Shown: positions 1 through 5,164 of the stretch, piece after piece
Position numbering within the stretch: the first letter of the stretch is position 1
How the letters are laid out: each line of letters opens with the position of its first letter
DNA from: Oscillospiraceae bacterium
GTDB lineage: Bacteria; Bacillota; Clostridia; Oscillospirales; Acutalibacteraceae
Direction: 5' to 3'
Assembly (NCBI GenBank): GCA_009783605.1
Contig: WRDE01000102.1
Location: 1-7,169, forward strand
Length of the DNA stretch: 7,169 nucleotides
The notes under the pieces: generated by a model
Told to the model about the DNA's origin: nothing
What the model saw: the letters and a program-made list of their open reading frames with translations, nothing else
Database searches by the model: none
Made by a program: the position numbers and the translations under genes

Positions 1-450
1 GGCCGAGATGATGGTGTCGTCTTTGCTCAGAATATCCTCGTTGACGCTGAACACGACGGTGGGCAGGTCGTTGCCGGCCGGGGCCGAGATGACGACTTTT
101 TTGGCGCCGGCGTCGATGTGGGCCTGGGATTTGGCCTTGCTGGTGTAAAAACCGGTGCATTCCAGCACCACGTCTACGTCCAGCTCGCCCCAGGGCAGGT
201 CGGCGGCGTTCTTCTCGGCATAGATGCGGATCTCGGTCCCGTCGATGATGACCGAATTTTCGGTGGCCGAAACCTTGTCGGCGAGGGCATAGCGGCCCTG
301 GGCCGAGTCGTATTTGAGCAGGTGGGCCAGCATTTTCGCGTCAGTCAGGTCGTTGATGGCGACCACGTCATAACCGGGGGCACGGAACATCTGGCGGAAG
401 GCCAGGCGGCCGATCCGGCCGAAGCCGTTGATGGCAACTTTAACAGACAT
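1..450 (-). CDS. gapA: Glyceraldehyde-3-phosphate dehydrogenase, class I (N-terminal 150 residues; cut by window edge)
   Basis: This enzyme is the cytosolic glycolytic dehydrogenase that oxidises glyceraldehyde-3-phosphate to 1,3-bisphosphoglycerate with NAD. Translation from the ATG at 450 begins MSVKVAINGFGRIGRLAFRQ, which carries the Rossmann motif GFGRIGR at residues 9-15. The dinucleotide-binding NDL follows at 33-35, then LKYDSAQGR (46-54), LECTG (97-101) and ISAPAGNDLP (121-130). Asp34 is the residue usually linked to NAD preference. The window ends after TIISA, just before the expected SCTTN catalytic cysteine, so the active site lies outside. The start is supported by GGAGGAAC, about 7 bases upstream on the minus strand, and by a good promoter at 486-514. 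The gene is divergent from the radical SAM operon. A full-length protein would be about 335 residues. The family assignment is very secure; the exact paralogue (gapA or gapB type) is less so. Confidence 0.97.
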   Translation of the reverse strand, partial: MSVKVAINGFGRIGRLAFRQMFRAPGYDVVAINDLTDAKMLAHLLKYDSAQGRYALADKVSATENSVIIDGTEIRIYAEKNAADLPWGELDVDVVLECTGFYTSKAKSQAHIDAGAKKVVISAPAGNDLPTVVFSVNEDILSKDDTIISA

Positions 451-485
451 AATAGTGTTCCTCCAAAAATTTTTAAGTTGGGATT

Positions 486-514
486 ATTTTACCTTTTTTT
501 TATGGGGTTTTCAA
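486..514 (-). promoter_or_regulatory. Sigma-A type promoter of gapA
   Basis: On the minus strand TTGAAA (plus-strand 509-514) is followed after exactly 17 bases by TAAAAT (486-491). Transcription would start near 479, giving a leader of about 30 bases that holds the GGAGGA ribosome binding site. Both hexamers are one mismatch from consensus. I see no operator-like repeat overlapping it. Confidence 0.75.
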
Positions 515-570
515 GGAGATTGTGAAAATGGGCAAAGGTTTGTGGGTTCGCACAAAAAGAGGGCGGGAAA

Positions 571-600
571 ATGTACAATGTACAATGTACAATGTACAAT
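571..600. repeat. Heptamer tandem array (ATGTACA)4
   Basis: Four perfect copies of ATGTACA occupy 571-598, followed by a partial AT. Each unit contains the palindrome TGTACA. The array sits about 60 bp upstream of the gapA -35 element and about 220 bp from the divergent operon promoter. It is one of several 7-bp-unit arrays in the window. Confidence 0.95.
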
Positions 601-783
601 TAATGGGGCGGATTTGTAGGGCACGCCGACCGGGGTGTACCGGCGCGAAAGAGATTTTTTGTTCGGCGGCGGTTTTGTGATTTCCCCTGTCAGATATATT
701 TCCCCTGAATAGAGCCTGTATATAAAAATAAATCCATCTTATACTATTTGTATAAATGACATTGGGCACAAACCGTTTTTTTC
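601..783. other. Intergenic stretch with no recognised gene
   Basis: I find no gene here. Positions about 603-680 are GC-rich, unlike the AT-rich flanks, and hold a weak imperfect inverted repeat (CGCCG / CGGCG around 628-650) that could be a decayed REP-like element. The stretch 680-783 is AT-rich with no clear signal. Confidence 0.4.
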
Positions 784-814
784 TTCTGAAAAAATTATTT
801 TCATTTTTTCAGAA
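784..814. repeat. Perfect 11-bp inverted repeat
   Basis: TTCTGAAAAAA (784-794) and TTTTTTCAGAA (804-814) are exact reverse complements separated by 9 bases. The right arm runs into the first LexA-like box. It could be an AT-rich hairpin or an upstream protein-binding site. It is not followed by a T-tract on the plus strand after a GC stem, so I do not call it a terminator. Confidence 0.6.
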
Positions 815-844
815 CATTTGTTTGACATTTCAGAACATTTGTGC
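812..844 (+). promoter_or_regulatory. Two LexA (SOS)-like operator boxes
   Basis: GAACATTTGTTT (812-823) and GAACATTTGTGC (833-844) each match 7 of the 8 fixed bases of the Gram-positive LexA/DinR box GAAC-N4-GTTC. They lie within a direct repeat of TTTCAGAACATTTGT (807-821 and 828-842) with a period of 21 bp, two helical turns, so both would present to the same DNA face. Box 1 overlaps the -35 hexamer and box 2 fills the -35/-10 spacer, which is ideal for repression. LexA identity is inferred from motif and position; no lexA gene is in view. Confidence 0.6.
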
Positions 845-850
845 TATGCT
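822..850 (+). promoter_or_regulatory. Strong promoter of the radical SAM / DUF4130 operon
   Basis: A perfect -35 TTGACA (822-827) is followed after 17 bases by TATGCT (845-850), with an extended -10 TG at 842-843. The start of transcription would be near 857, leaving a leader of about 100 bases before the ATG at 956. The two LexA-like boxes overlap it. Confidence 0.8.
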
Positions 851-924
851 ATGGATATGAACACTGTCCGCAGGTGAATACTCCCGGCTCCAGCAATACA
901 TTATACTTGCAGCCGTCAACTATT

Positions 925-952
925 CACTAATCACTAACCACTAATCACTAAC
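925..952 (+). repeat. Heptamer array CACTAAY x4 abutting a start codon
   Basis: The units are CACTAAT, CACTAAC, CACTAAT, CACTAAC, followed by TTT and then the ATG at 956. A degraded unit (CAACTAT) precedes the array at 917-923. The array fills the position where a Shine-Dalgarno sequence would be expected. The same family recurs at 6914-7003. Confidence 0.93.
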
Positions 953-955
953 TTT

Positions 956-2281
956 ATGGATGTTTCCGAAAAATTGCGGATCCTTGCCGATTCCGCCAAA
1001 TATGATGTGGCCTGCACCTCCTCCGGCGTCACCAGGGGCGGGGTCAAGGGGATGCTGGGTTCGGCGGTCGGGGGCGGCATCTGCCATTCCTTTGCGGCTG
1101 ACGGCCGGTGCATTTCGCTGCTGAAGGTGCTGATGACCAACGTCTGCGTCTACGATTGCCAATACTGCGCCAACCGGGTGTCCAACGACGTGGAGCGGGC
1201 GGCCTTTACGCCGGACGAGCTGGCCAATCTCGTGATCGAATTCTACCGCCGCAACTATATTGAGGGGCTGTTCCTCAGCTCCGGGGTGCTGCGCAACGCC
1301 GACTACGCGATGGAGCAGATGTGCGCCGCCATCGCGCTGCTGCGCAACAAATATCGGTTCAACGGCTATATCCACGCCAAAGCCATCCCCGGCTGTTCCC
1401 AGGAATTGGTGGATAAGCTGGGGCATTTGGTCGACCGGATGAGCATCAATGTGGAACTGCCCAGCGAGGCGTCGCTCAACGCGCTGGCGCCGAACAAGCC
1501 GAAGGACAGCATCTTCAAGCCGATGCTGGCGATCAAGAGCAATATCGAGCAGAGCAAGGCCGAGCTGGCGGTCTACCGCCACGCGCAGCCATTCGTGCCG
1601 GGGGGCCAGAGCACCCAGATGATCATCGGCGCCACCCCCGACACCGATTTCCAGATCATGCGGCTGGCCGATAGCATGTATAAGAAATTCCGGTTGCGGC
1701 GGGTGTTCTATTCGGCCTATATCGCCGCCGGCGGCAGCACCCACGCGCTGCTGCCGCAAGGCCAGCCGCCGCCGCTGCTGCGGGAGCACCGGCTGTATCA
1801 GACCGATTTCCTGCTGCGGTTCTATGGCTTTTCGGTGGACGAGATCCTGAGCGAGGACGCGCCGTCGTTAGACCCGCTGTTAGACCCGAAATGCCATTGG
1901 GCGATGCGGCATTTGGATACCTTCCCGGTGGAGGTCAACCGGGCCGACCGGGAGACGCTGCTGCGGGTGCCGGGCGTCGGCACCAAGTCGGCCGACAAGA
2001 TCCTCACCGCCCGCCGGAACGGCACGCTGCGGTTCGAGGATCTGAAAAAACTGCGGGTCGTCTTAAAACGGGCGATGTATTTCATCACCTGCAACGGCCA
2101 GATGATGCCCGGCGTAAAATTCAGCGAGCCGTTCATCTACAACAACCTGACCGCCGACGTCAAACTGCGCCCCGGCTCGCTCCCGATCGACCCGCCGGTG
2201 AAGCAGCTGACCTGGTTCGACGCGACAAACCTGCTGCCGGCGGCCAATGATTTCGCGGTTGTACAGAGCGGGCAGATATGA
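956..2281 (+). CDS. Putative DNA modification/repair radical SAM protein with helix-hairpin-helix domain (TIGR03916/COG4277-like)
   Basis: A 441-residue cytosolic protein. It opens with the family signature AKYDVAC (14-20) and GICHSF (41-46). The radical SAM cluster motif CxxxCxxC is at Cys64, Cys68 and Cys71 (within NVCVYDCQYCANR) and would bind a 4Fe-4S cluster and S-adenosylmethionine. The barrel is followed by a DNA-binding helix-hairpin-helix, RVPGVGTKSADKI, around 337-349, then a C-terminal region containing AMYFITCNG (373-381). The family is usually found beside a DUF4130 protein, as here, and in some genomes is linked to uracil-DNA glycosylase. Its reaction and substrate are not known to me. 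The start is chosen because residues 1-20 match the family N-terminus, although no Shine-Dalgarno is visible. Transcription is predicted from 822-850 with LexA-like control. The family is sure; the role in DNA repair is inferred from the HhH domain, the partner gene and the operator. Confidence 0.93.
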   Translation: MDVSEKLRILADSAKYDVACTSSGVTRGGVKGMLGSAVGGGICHSFAADGRCISLLKVLMTNVCVYDCQYCANRVSNDVERAAFTPDELANLVIEFYRRNYIEGLFLSSGVLRNADYAMEQMCAAIALLRNKYRFNGYIHAKAIPGCSQELVDKLGHLVDRMSINVELPSEASLNALAPNKPKDSIFKPMLAIKSNIEQSKAELAVYRHAQPFVPGGQSTQMIIGATPDTDFQIMRLADSMYKKFRLRRVFYSAYIAAGGSTHALLPQGQPPPLLREHRLYQTDFLLRFYGFSVDEILSEDAPSLDPLLDPKCHWAMRHLDTFPVEVNRADRETLLRVPGVGTKSADKILTARRNGTLRFEDLKKLRVVLKRAMYFITCNGQMMPGVKFSEPFIYNNLTADVKLRPGSLPIDPPVKQLTWFDATNLLPAANDFAVVQSGQI

Positions 2282-2285
2282 TCTC

Positions 2286-2306
2286 AATGCTGAATGCTGA
2301 ATTCTA
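2286..2306 (+). repeat. Heptamer array AATGCTG x2 plus a degenerate unit
   Basis: The units are AATGCTG (2286-2292), AATGCTG (2293-2299) and AATTCTA (2300-2306). The array begins 4 bases after the radical SAM stop codon and ends just before the AAAAAGG ribosome binding site of the next gene, so it makes up about half of the 43-base spacer. Confidence 0.8.
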
Positions 2307-2324
2307 AAAAAGGTTGTTGATTAT

Positions 2325-3167
2325 TTGAGCTTAATTCTATTGCACGACGGCAGCTTCGAGGGGCTGCTCACTGCTGTCTTCGACTCCTATGCCCATTCCC
2401 CGCCGCCGGTTTCGGTTGCCGCCGCCGAGGCCTGCCAGCAGCGATTGGACTGTCAATACGCTGAAGTCGCCGCCGATCCGGCCAAATCCGCCCGGGTGAT
2501 CGCCGGGATAAAACAGAAGATGGGGCCGGGCGGGTATCAGAAGGTCTGGCAGGCATTTTTGTTCGACGAGGACAGCGATAACAACCGGTCGATCTGCCGC
2601 GCCGATAAGAGCGATGTGACCTATCACTATATCCGGCTGGGGATGCGGGTCGGCGGAAAAATATTTTCGATGCTGACCGATGCCCGGGTGATGGCGATGG
2701 ACCGGATCTGCGCTCTGGTCGGCCGGGAGGCGGGGCTGACGAATGAATTTTTGCGGTTTTCGGAGTTAGAGGGCGGCGTCTATTACTCCGAGATCGAACC
2801 GGAACACGCGATCCTGCCGATGCTGATGCCCCACTTTGTCGACCGGCTCAACATCCAGCCGTTCATCATCCATGACCTGCGCCACGGCTTCGCCGGCGTC
2901 TATGATCTGCGGGACTGGTACCTCACCTCAACCGCCGAGATGACCCTGCCGGCCTATTCCAACGAGGAACAGCGCTGCCGCCGGATGTGGAAGCTCTTCT
3001 ACGACACCATCGCCATCAAGGAACGCACCAACCCGGTCTGCCGCCGCAACCACATGCCGAAAAAATATTGGAAGCATATGGTGGAGATGCAGCCGGAGGT
3101 GCAAACGGCGAATGGCAAGCTGCAAATGGCAATTTGCCGCAGTCAACAGCCGCCGGAGATGGAATGA
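2325..3167 (+). CDS. Probable DNA metabolism/repair protein, DUF4130 family (TIGR03915-like), partner of the radical SAM protein
   Basis: A 280-residue cytosolic protein of the DUF4130 family, which elsewhere occurs next to the radical SAM/HhH protein or fused to a UdgX-type uracil-DNA glycosylase. Family features are HDGSFEGLLTAVFDSY (7-22), RFSELEGGVYYSEIEPEHAILPML (144-167, split across a conserved acidic/aromatic patch), IIHDLRHGFAGVYD (181-194), and MPKKYWKHM (244-252), where most members end. The start is TTG at 2325: it is the first possible start after an in-frame stop at 2298, it has AAGG 11 bases upstream, and it places the DGSFEG motif correctly. It lies 43 bases behind the radical SAM gene and shares its promoter and terminator. 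The tail after residue 255 is odd: codons 259-273 are built from a period-7 array (3101-3142). No catalytic mechanism is established. It may act with the radical SAM enzyme on damaged bases (inference). Confidence 0.9.
   Translation: MSLILLHDGSFEGLLTAVFDSYAHSPPPVSVAAAEACQQRLDCQYAEVAADPAKSARVIAGIKQKMGPGGYQKVWQAFLFDEDSDNNRSICRADKSDVTYHYIRLGMRVGGKIFSMLTDARVMAMDRICALVGREAGLTNEFLRFSELEGGVYYSEIEPEHAILPMLMPHFVDRLNIQPFIIHDLRHGFAGVYDLRDWYLTSTAEMTLPAYSNEEQRCRRMWKLFYDTIAIKERTNPVCRRNHMPKKYWKHMVEMQPEVQTANGKLQMAICRSQQPPEME
3101..3142 (+). repeat. Degenerate heptamer array inside the DUF4130 C-terminal codons
   Basis: Reading in steps of seven gives GCAAACG, GCGAATG, GCAAGCT, GCAAATG, GCAATTT, GCCGCAG. The fourth and fifth units match the rotated form of the TTGCAAT array at 4760-4787. 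It encodes the KLQMAICR-like tail (residues 265-272), the peptide expected when this heptamer is translated. Confidence 0.65.
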
Positions 3168-3197
3168 AGATTATTCCGTGTCCGGCGGCTGCTTTTT
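3147..3197 (+). terminator. Intrinsic terminator overlapping the DUF4130 stop codon
   Basis: CAGCCGCCGGA (3147-3157) pairs perfectly with TCCGGCGGCTG (3181-3191). Inside it, GGAAT (3161-3165) pairs with ATTCC (3173-3177) across a 3-base internal loop, leaving a 7-base apical loop. The stem is followed by CTTTTT (3192-3197). The TGA stop (3165-3167) sits at the apical loop, so translating ribosomes would cover the left arm. The minus-strand side lacks a T-tract, so it looks one-directional. Confidence 0.8.
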
Positions 3198-3213
3198 GGT
3201 GTGCTGCTTGTTT

Positions 3214-4298
3214 TTATTTTGCTTTGGCTTTATATCTTCTCCGTTTACCCGTTACCACGGTCAGGCCCATCCCGAATATGCTTGCGCCGCCGAGCCAGAG
3301 GGCCGGGTTGCCGCTGTCGCCGGTTTGAGGGAGTGTTCCGGGATCGGCCGGGGCGTCGTCCTCAATGGACGGCGGCTGGTCGAAGGCTATCAGCAGGGCG
3401 AAGGGGGAGAGCTCCCGGACCTGCACCGATATGACGGCGTCCCGGCTGTCGGGGACGGCCTGACCGTAAATTCCACCCGGAAAAACGCTTCGAGGACGTC
3501 CGTTGGCGCTGCGTCGACAGATACGACCGCGCTGTATGACCCTGCCGTAAGGCCGGTTTTGGGCCTTACGGTAAAGGTCGCTGTCTCTCCCCGGGCGAGG
3601 GTGTTCTCTCCCACCGGACTGATCAAAAACGCGTCGGCGTCTGCCTGGGAAAGATGAGCCTTCAGATTACGGAGCGACTGTGTGCCGGTGTTGGTCACGG
3701 TGACGGTCAAAGCGGGCTGCTCACGGTACCCCCCTTCCGCCGAAGGGAATGAGTGGAGACCCGCGGTGCTGAGTGAGAGTCTGTATTCCGGGATGAACGA
3801 CGTGTCGGTGACGGTCAGCGAAAAAACCGGATCGTTCCCGCCGGTATTCTTGCTGAAATATGCCGAGGCGGGGGTGATGGCGGCGGGGGTGGGCGTCCGC
3901 CCCACCGTCAGCGTGAACGCCGGGCTGTCCCCGCCGGTCATGTGGAAGGTGATGGCGTATTCGCCGGGCGCCAGCGTGTCGAGCTATTCCCGGGTGAAGG
4001 TGAACAGGTTGCTGCCGGTGAGGGTATACGCGGTCCCGGCGGCCAGTTCGGCCAGGACGCCGCCCGCCGGCGTCAGCGAGACCCCCTCCAGCTCATAGCC
4101 GCCCTTGAGCAGCACGACAATAAGATAATTATGCCCCACGAGGCCCGGATTTTTTTCAAAATATCCCGATACAGGAGTGACCTCGGCGTCCGCCGGCTCA
4201 TCGGCGGCCAGCGGCAGTCCGGCTAACAGCCCGGCCAACAACAAAAGGGCGAGCAACAGTACGCCGGGACGTTTGGCTGCGTTTTTTGCTTTTAATAT
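3214..4298 (-). pseudogene. LPXTG cell-wall-anchored surface protein with X2-like modules (degenerate)
   Basis: Read on the minus strand, the pieces together give a sortase substrate of about 360 residues. A Lys-rich n-region (KAKNAAKRPG) and the hydrophobic run VLLLALLLLAGLLAG form a signal peptide. An X2-type carbohydrate-binding-like module follows (VTPVSGYFEKNPG to FTLTV). A second start of such a module (ITPASAYFSKN) leads into an Ig-like region (TVTVTNTGTQSL, then LTAGSYSAVVSV). The end is LPQTG, a membrane helix and KRRRYKAKAK. It is broken three ways. There is no normal start: the likely position is ATA at 4296-4298, and only TTG 4256 remains, inside the signal peptide. An in-frame TAG lies at 3984-3986, where X2 modules have the Tyr of a YLxxL motif. 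A -1 shift between about 3440 and 3486 moves the LPXTG end into another frame. Readable pieces are 3984-4256, 3390-3983 and 3214 to about 3455. Sequencing error is an alternative for single changes, less so for all three. Confidence 0.8.
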
Positions 4299-4300
4299 AA

Positions 4301-4484
4301 TAGACTTCCTCGGGAATTAATCGCGAACGGCGTAAACGATCTTTTTTCCGTCCCGCTGCGTCAAACACAGACCGTGCGCGGTCTATAAATGCTCGTAATA
4401 AACAAATTATTCCTGCGCTTTTTTCCTTGCGGGACAAAAAAAATCTTCGTTTATCCGCTCACGCTTAATTCCCGAGGAAGTCTA
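4301..4484. mobile_element. MITE-like element with ~56-bp terminal inverted repeats and TA ends
   Basis: The first 20 bases (4301-4320, TAGACTTCCTCGGGAATTAA) are repeated exactly in inverted orientation at 4465-4484. The match continues imperfectly inward with a few mismatches and one small gap, giving arms of roughly 4301-4356 and 4429-4484 that end at GTCCCGC. The 70-odd central bases hold a small hairpin (AGACCG-TGCG-CGGTCT, 4369-4384). No transposase ORF fits in 184 bp. The ends are TA...TA, consistent with a TA target duplication of the IS630/Tc1-mariner type (inference). The element lies directly against the broken start of the LPXTG gene, and its left tip supplies a GAGGAAG motif pointing at that gene. 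Confidence 0.75.
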
Positions 4485-4750
4485 ATCAAAACATCCAAAA
4501 TTTGTTTTGCTTTCTTATAGCAATTTGATAAATCGTGTACGGTCGCTTAGTTGGGTTTTCTCCGCGCGGGTCGCGCAGGTCGCGACAGTTTGGCCATATC
4601 AACTTTTTTTTATGCCGTACACCAAAAGCCAAACCGCTCTAATCATGAGTGTGAATTAATTATAGAACTTTTTAGCGGAAAATCAATACCAATCAACAAA
4701 AATAAACGTCTGCATCCGCATTATATCATGACCCCGTCCCGGCATATAGC
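4485..4750. other. Non-coding stretch, no gene recognised
   Basis: I see no supported gene. It holds a small GC hairpin (GTCGCG-CAGGT-CGCGAC, 4570-4586) without a following T-tract, and a distant 8-bp inverted pair (GTGTACGG 4535-4542, CCGTACAC 4615-4622). The rest is AT-rich. It may contain the former upstream region of the LPXTG gene. Confidence 0.4.
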
Positions 4751-4759
4751 TGCTATAAT
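4751..4759 (+). promoter_or_regulatory. Candidate extended -10 promoter (TGCTATAAT)
   Basis: A perfect TATAAT (4754-4759) with the extended TG at 4751-4752. I find no good -35 at normal spacing, so activity would rely on the extended -10. It lies directly upstream of the TTGCAAT array, which would then be transcribed. Confidence 0.4.
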
Positions 4760-4787
4760 TTGCAAATTGCAATTTGCAATTTGCAAT
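4760..4787 (+). repeat. Heptamer array TTGCAAW x4
   Basis: The units are TTGCAAA, TTGCAAT, TTGCAAT, TTGCAAT, followed by a T-run. Each unit contains the palindrome TTGCAA. The array ends 6 bases before the -35 element of the DivIVA-like operon promoter. Confidence 0.95.
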
Positions 4788-4793
4788 TTTTTC

Positions 4794-4822
4794 TTGCTTT
4801 TCCTTTAAATTGGTGGTATACT
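4794..4822 (+). promoter_or_regulatory. Promoter of the DivIVA-like operon
   Basis: TTGCTT (4794-4799) is followed after 17 bases by TATACT (4817-4822), with an extended -10 TG at 4814-4815. The expected start is near 4829, giving a leader of about 50 bases with AAAGGAGAG as ribosome binding site. Confidence 0.65.
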
Positions 4823-4856
4823 GTTTGGCGAACAACCGGATACCCATCATTTTCCA

Positions 4857-5164
4857 ATTAAAGGAGAGTGTAATAATTCATGGATACCGGAACCTTTCGC
4901 ACGGCGTTCAACGGGTTTAACAAGCAGGATGTGCTGAACCACATCGAGGAGCTGCACCGCCGGAATCAAGTGCTGCTGGCCGAGCTGGAGATGCTCCGCA
5001 GCCAGCTGGCCGCTTCCGGAACCGCGGTGCAGCAAGGCGCGGCCGGCATACCGGACACCGTGACCGATTAAAGGAGAGTGTAAAAATTTATGGATACAGG
5101 AACTTTTCGCACAGCGCTCAACGGGTTCAACAAGCAGGATGTGTTAAACCATATCGAGGATCTG
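4857..5164 (+). repeat. Tandem duplication of leader plus DivIVA-like head (210-bp period)
   Basis: The leader ATTAAAGGAGAGTGTAA and the first 25 codons after it occur at 4857-4954 and again at 5067-5164. The offset is exactly 210 bp. The second leader begins inside the last codons of the small gene and supplies its TAA stop. Confidence 0.9.
4880..5071 (+). CDS. Mini DivIVA-like coiled-coil protein (63 aa, internally deleted paralogue)
   Basis: The protein joins a DivIVA-like N-terminal head (FRTAFNGFNKQDVLNHIEEL, 6-25) directly to one coiled-coil segment (RRNQVLLAELEMLRSQLAAS) and the tail GIPDTVTD. The head matches residues 1-25 of the next gene at all but two positions, and the rest matches that protein's residues 192-226, so about 165 internal residues are missing. 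The start has AAAGGAGAG, identical to the next gene's. Its TAA stop (5069-5071) lies inside the Shine-Dalgarno region of that gene, so translation is probably coupled. In the first 25 codons the copies differ by six synonymous and two conservative changes, which suggests selection on the protein. It could be a competitor or co-assembly partner of the large protein (inference), or a duplication remnant. Confidence 0.75.
   Translation: MDTGTFRTAFNGFNKQDVLNHIEELHRRNQVLLAELEMLRSQLAASGTAVQQGAAGIPDTVTD

Noticed and set aside
118..525. 135-aa plus-strand open frame over gapA
   Set aside because: It is the antisense shadow of the gapA coding region, whose minus-strand translation matches GAPDH motif by motif.
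571..600. CRISPR-like repeat array
   Set aside because: Units are 7 bp and contiguous with no spacers, so none of the arrays in the window is a CRISPR.
784..814. Intrinsic terminator before the radical SAM operon
   Set aside because: The stem is almost all A-T and no T-tract follows it on either strand in the right place; kept only as an inverted repeat.
941..1789. 282-aa minus-strand open frame opposite the radical SAM gene
   Set aside because: Long antisense frames are common in GC-rich genes. The plus strand gives the radical SAM motifs, and the antisense product looks like nothing known.
3112..3657. 181-aa plus-strand frame across the LPXTG relic
   Set aside because: It starts inside the DUF4130 gene in another frame and continues antisense to the surface protein pieces; no family resemblance.
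4198..4437. 79-aa minus-strand frame within the MITE-like element
   Set aside because: Too short and too arginine-rich with no transposase motif; it crosses the inverted repeat and the signal peptide region in another frame.
4551..4808. 85-aa plus-strand open frame upstream of the DivIVA-like operon
   Set aside because: Its end (KLQFAICN) is the translated TTGCAAT array, there is no ribosome binding site, and its composition is not protein-like.
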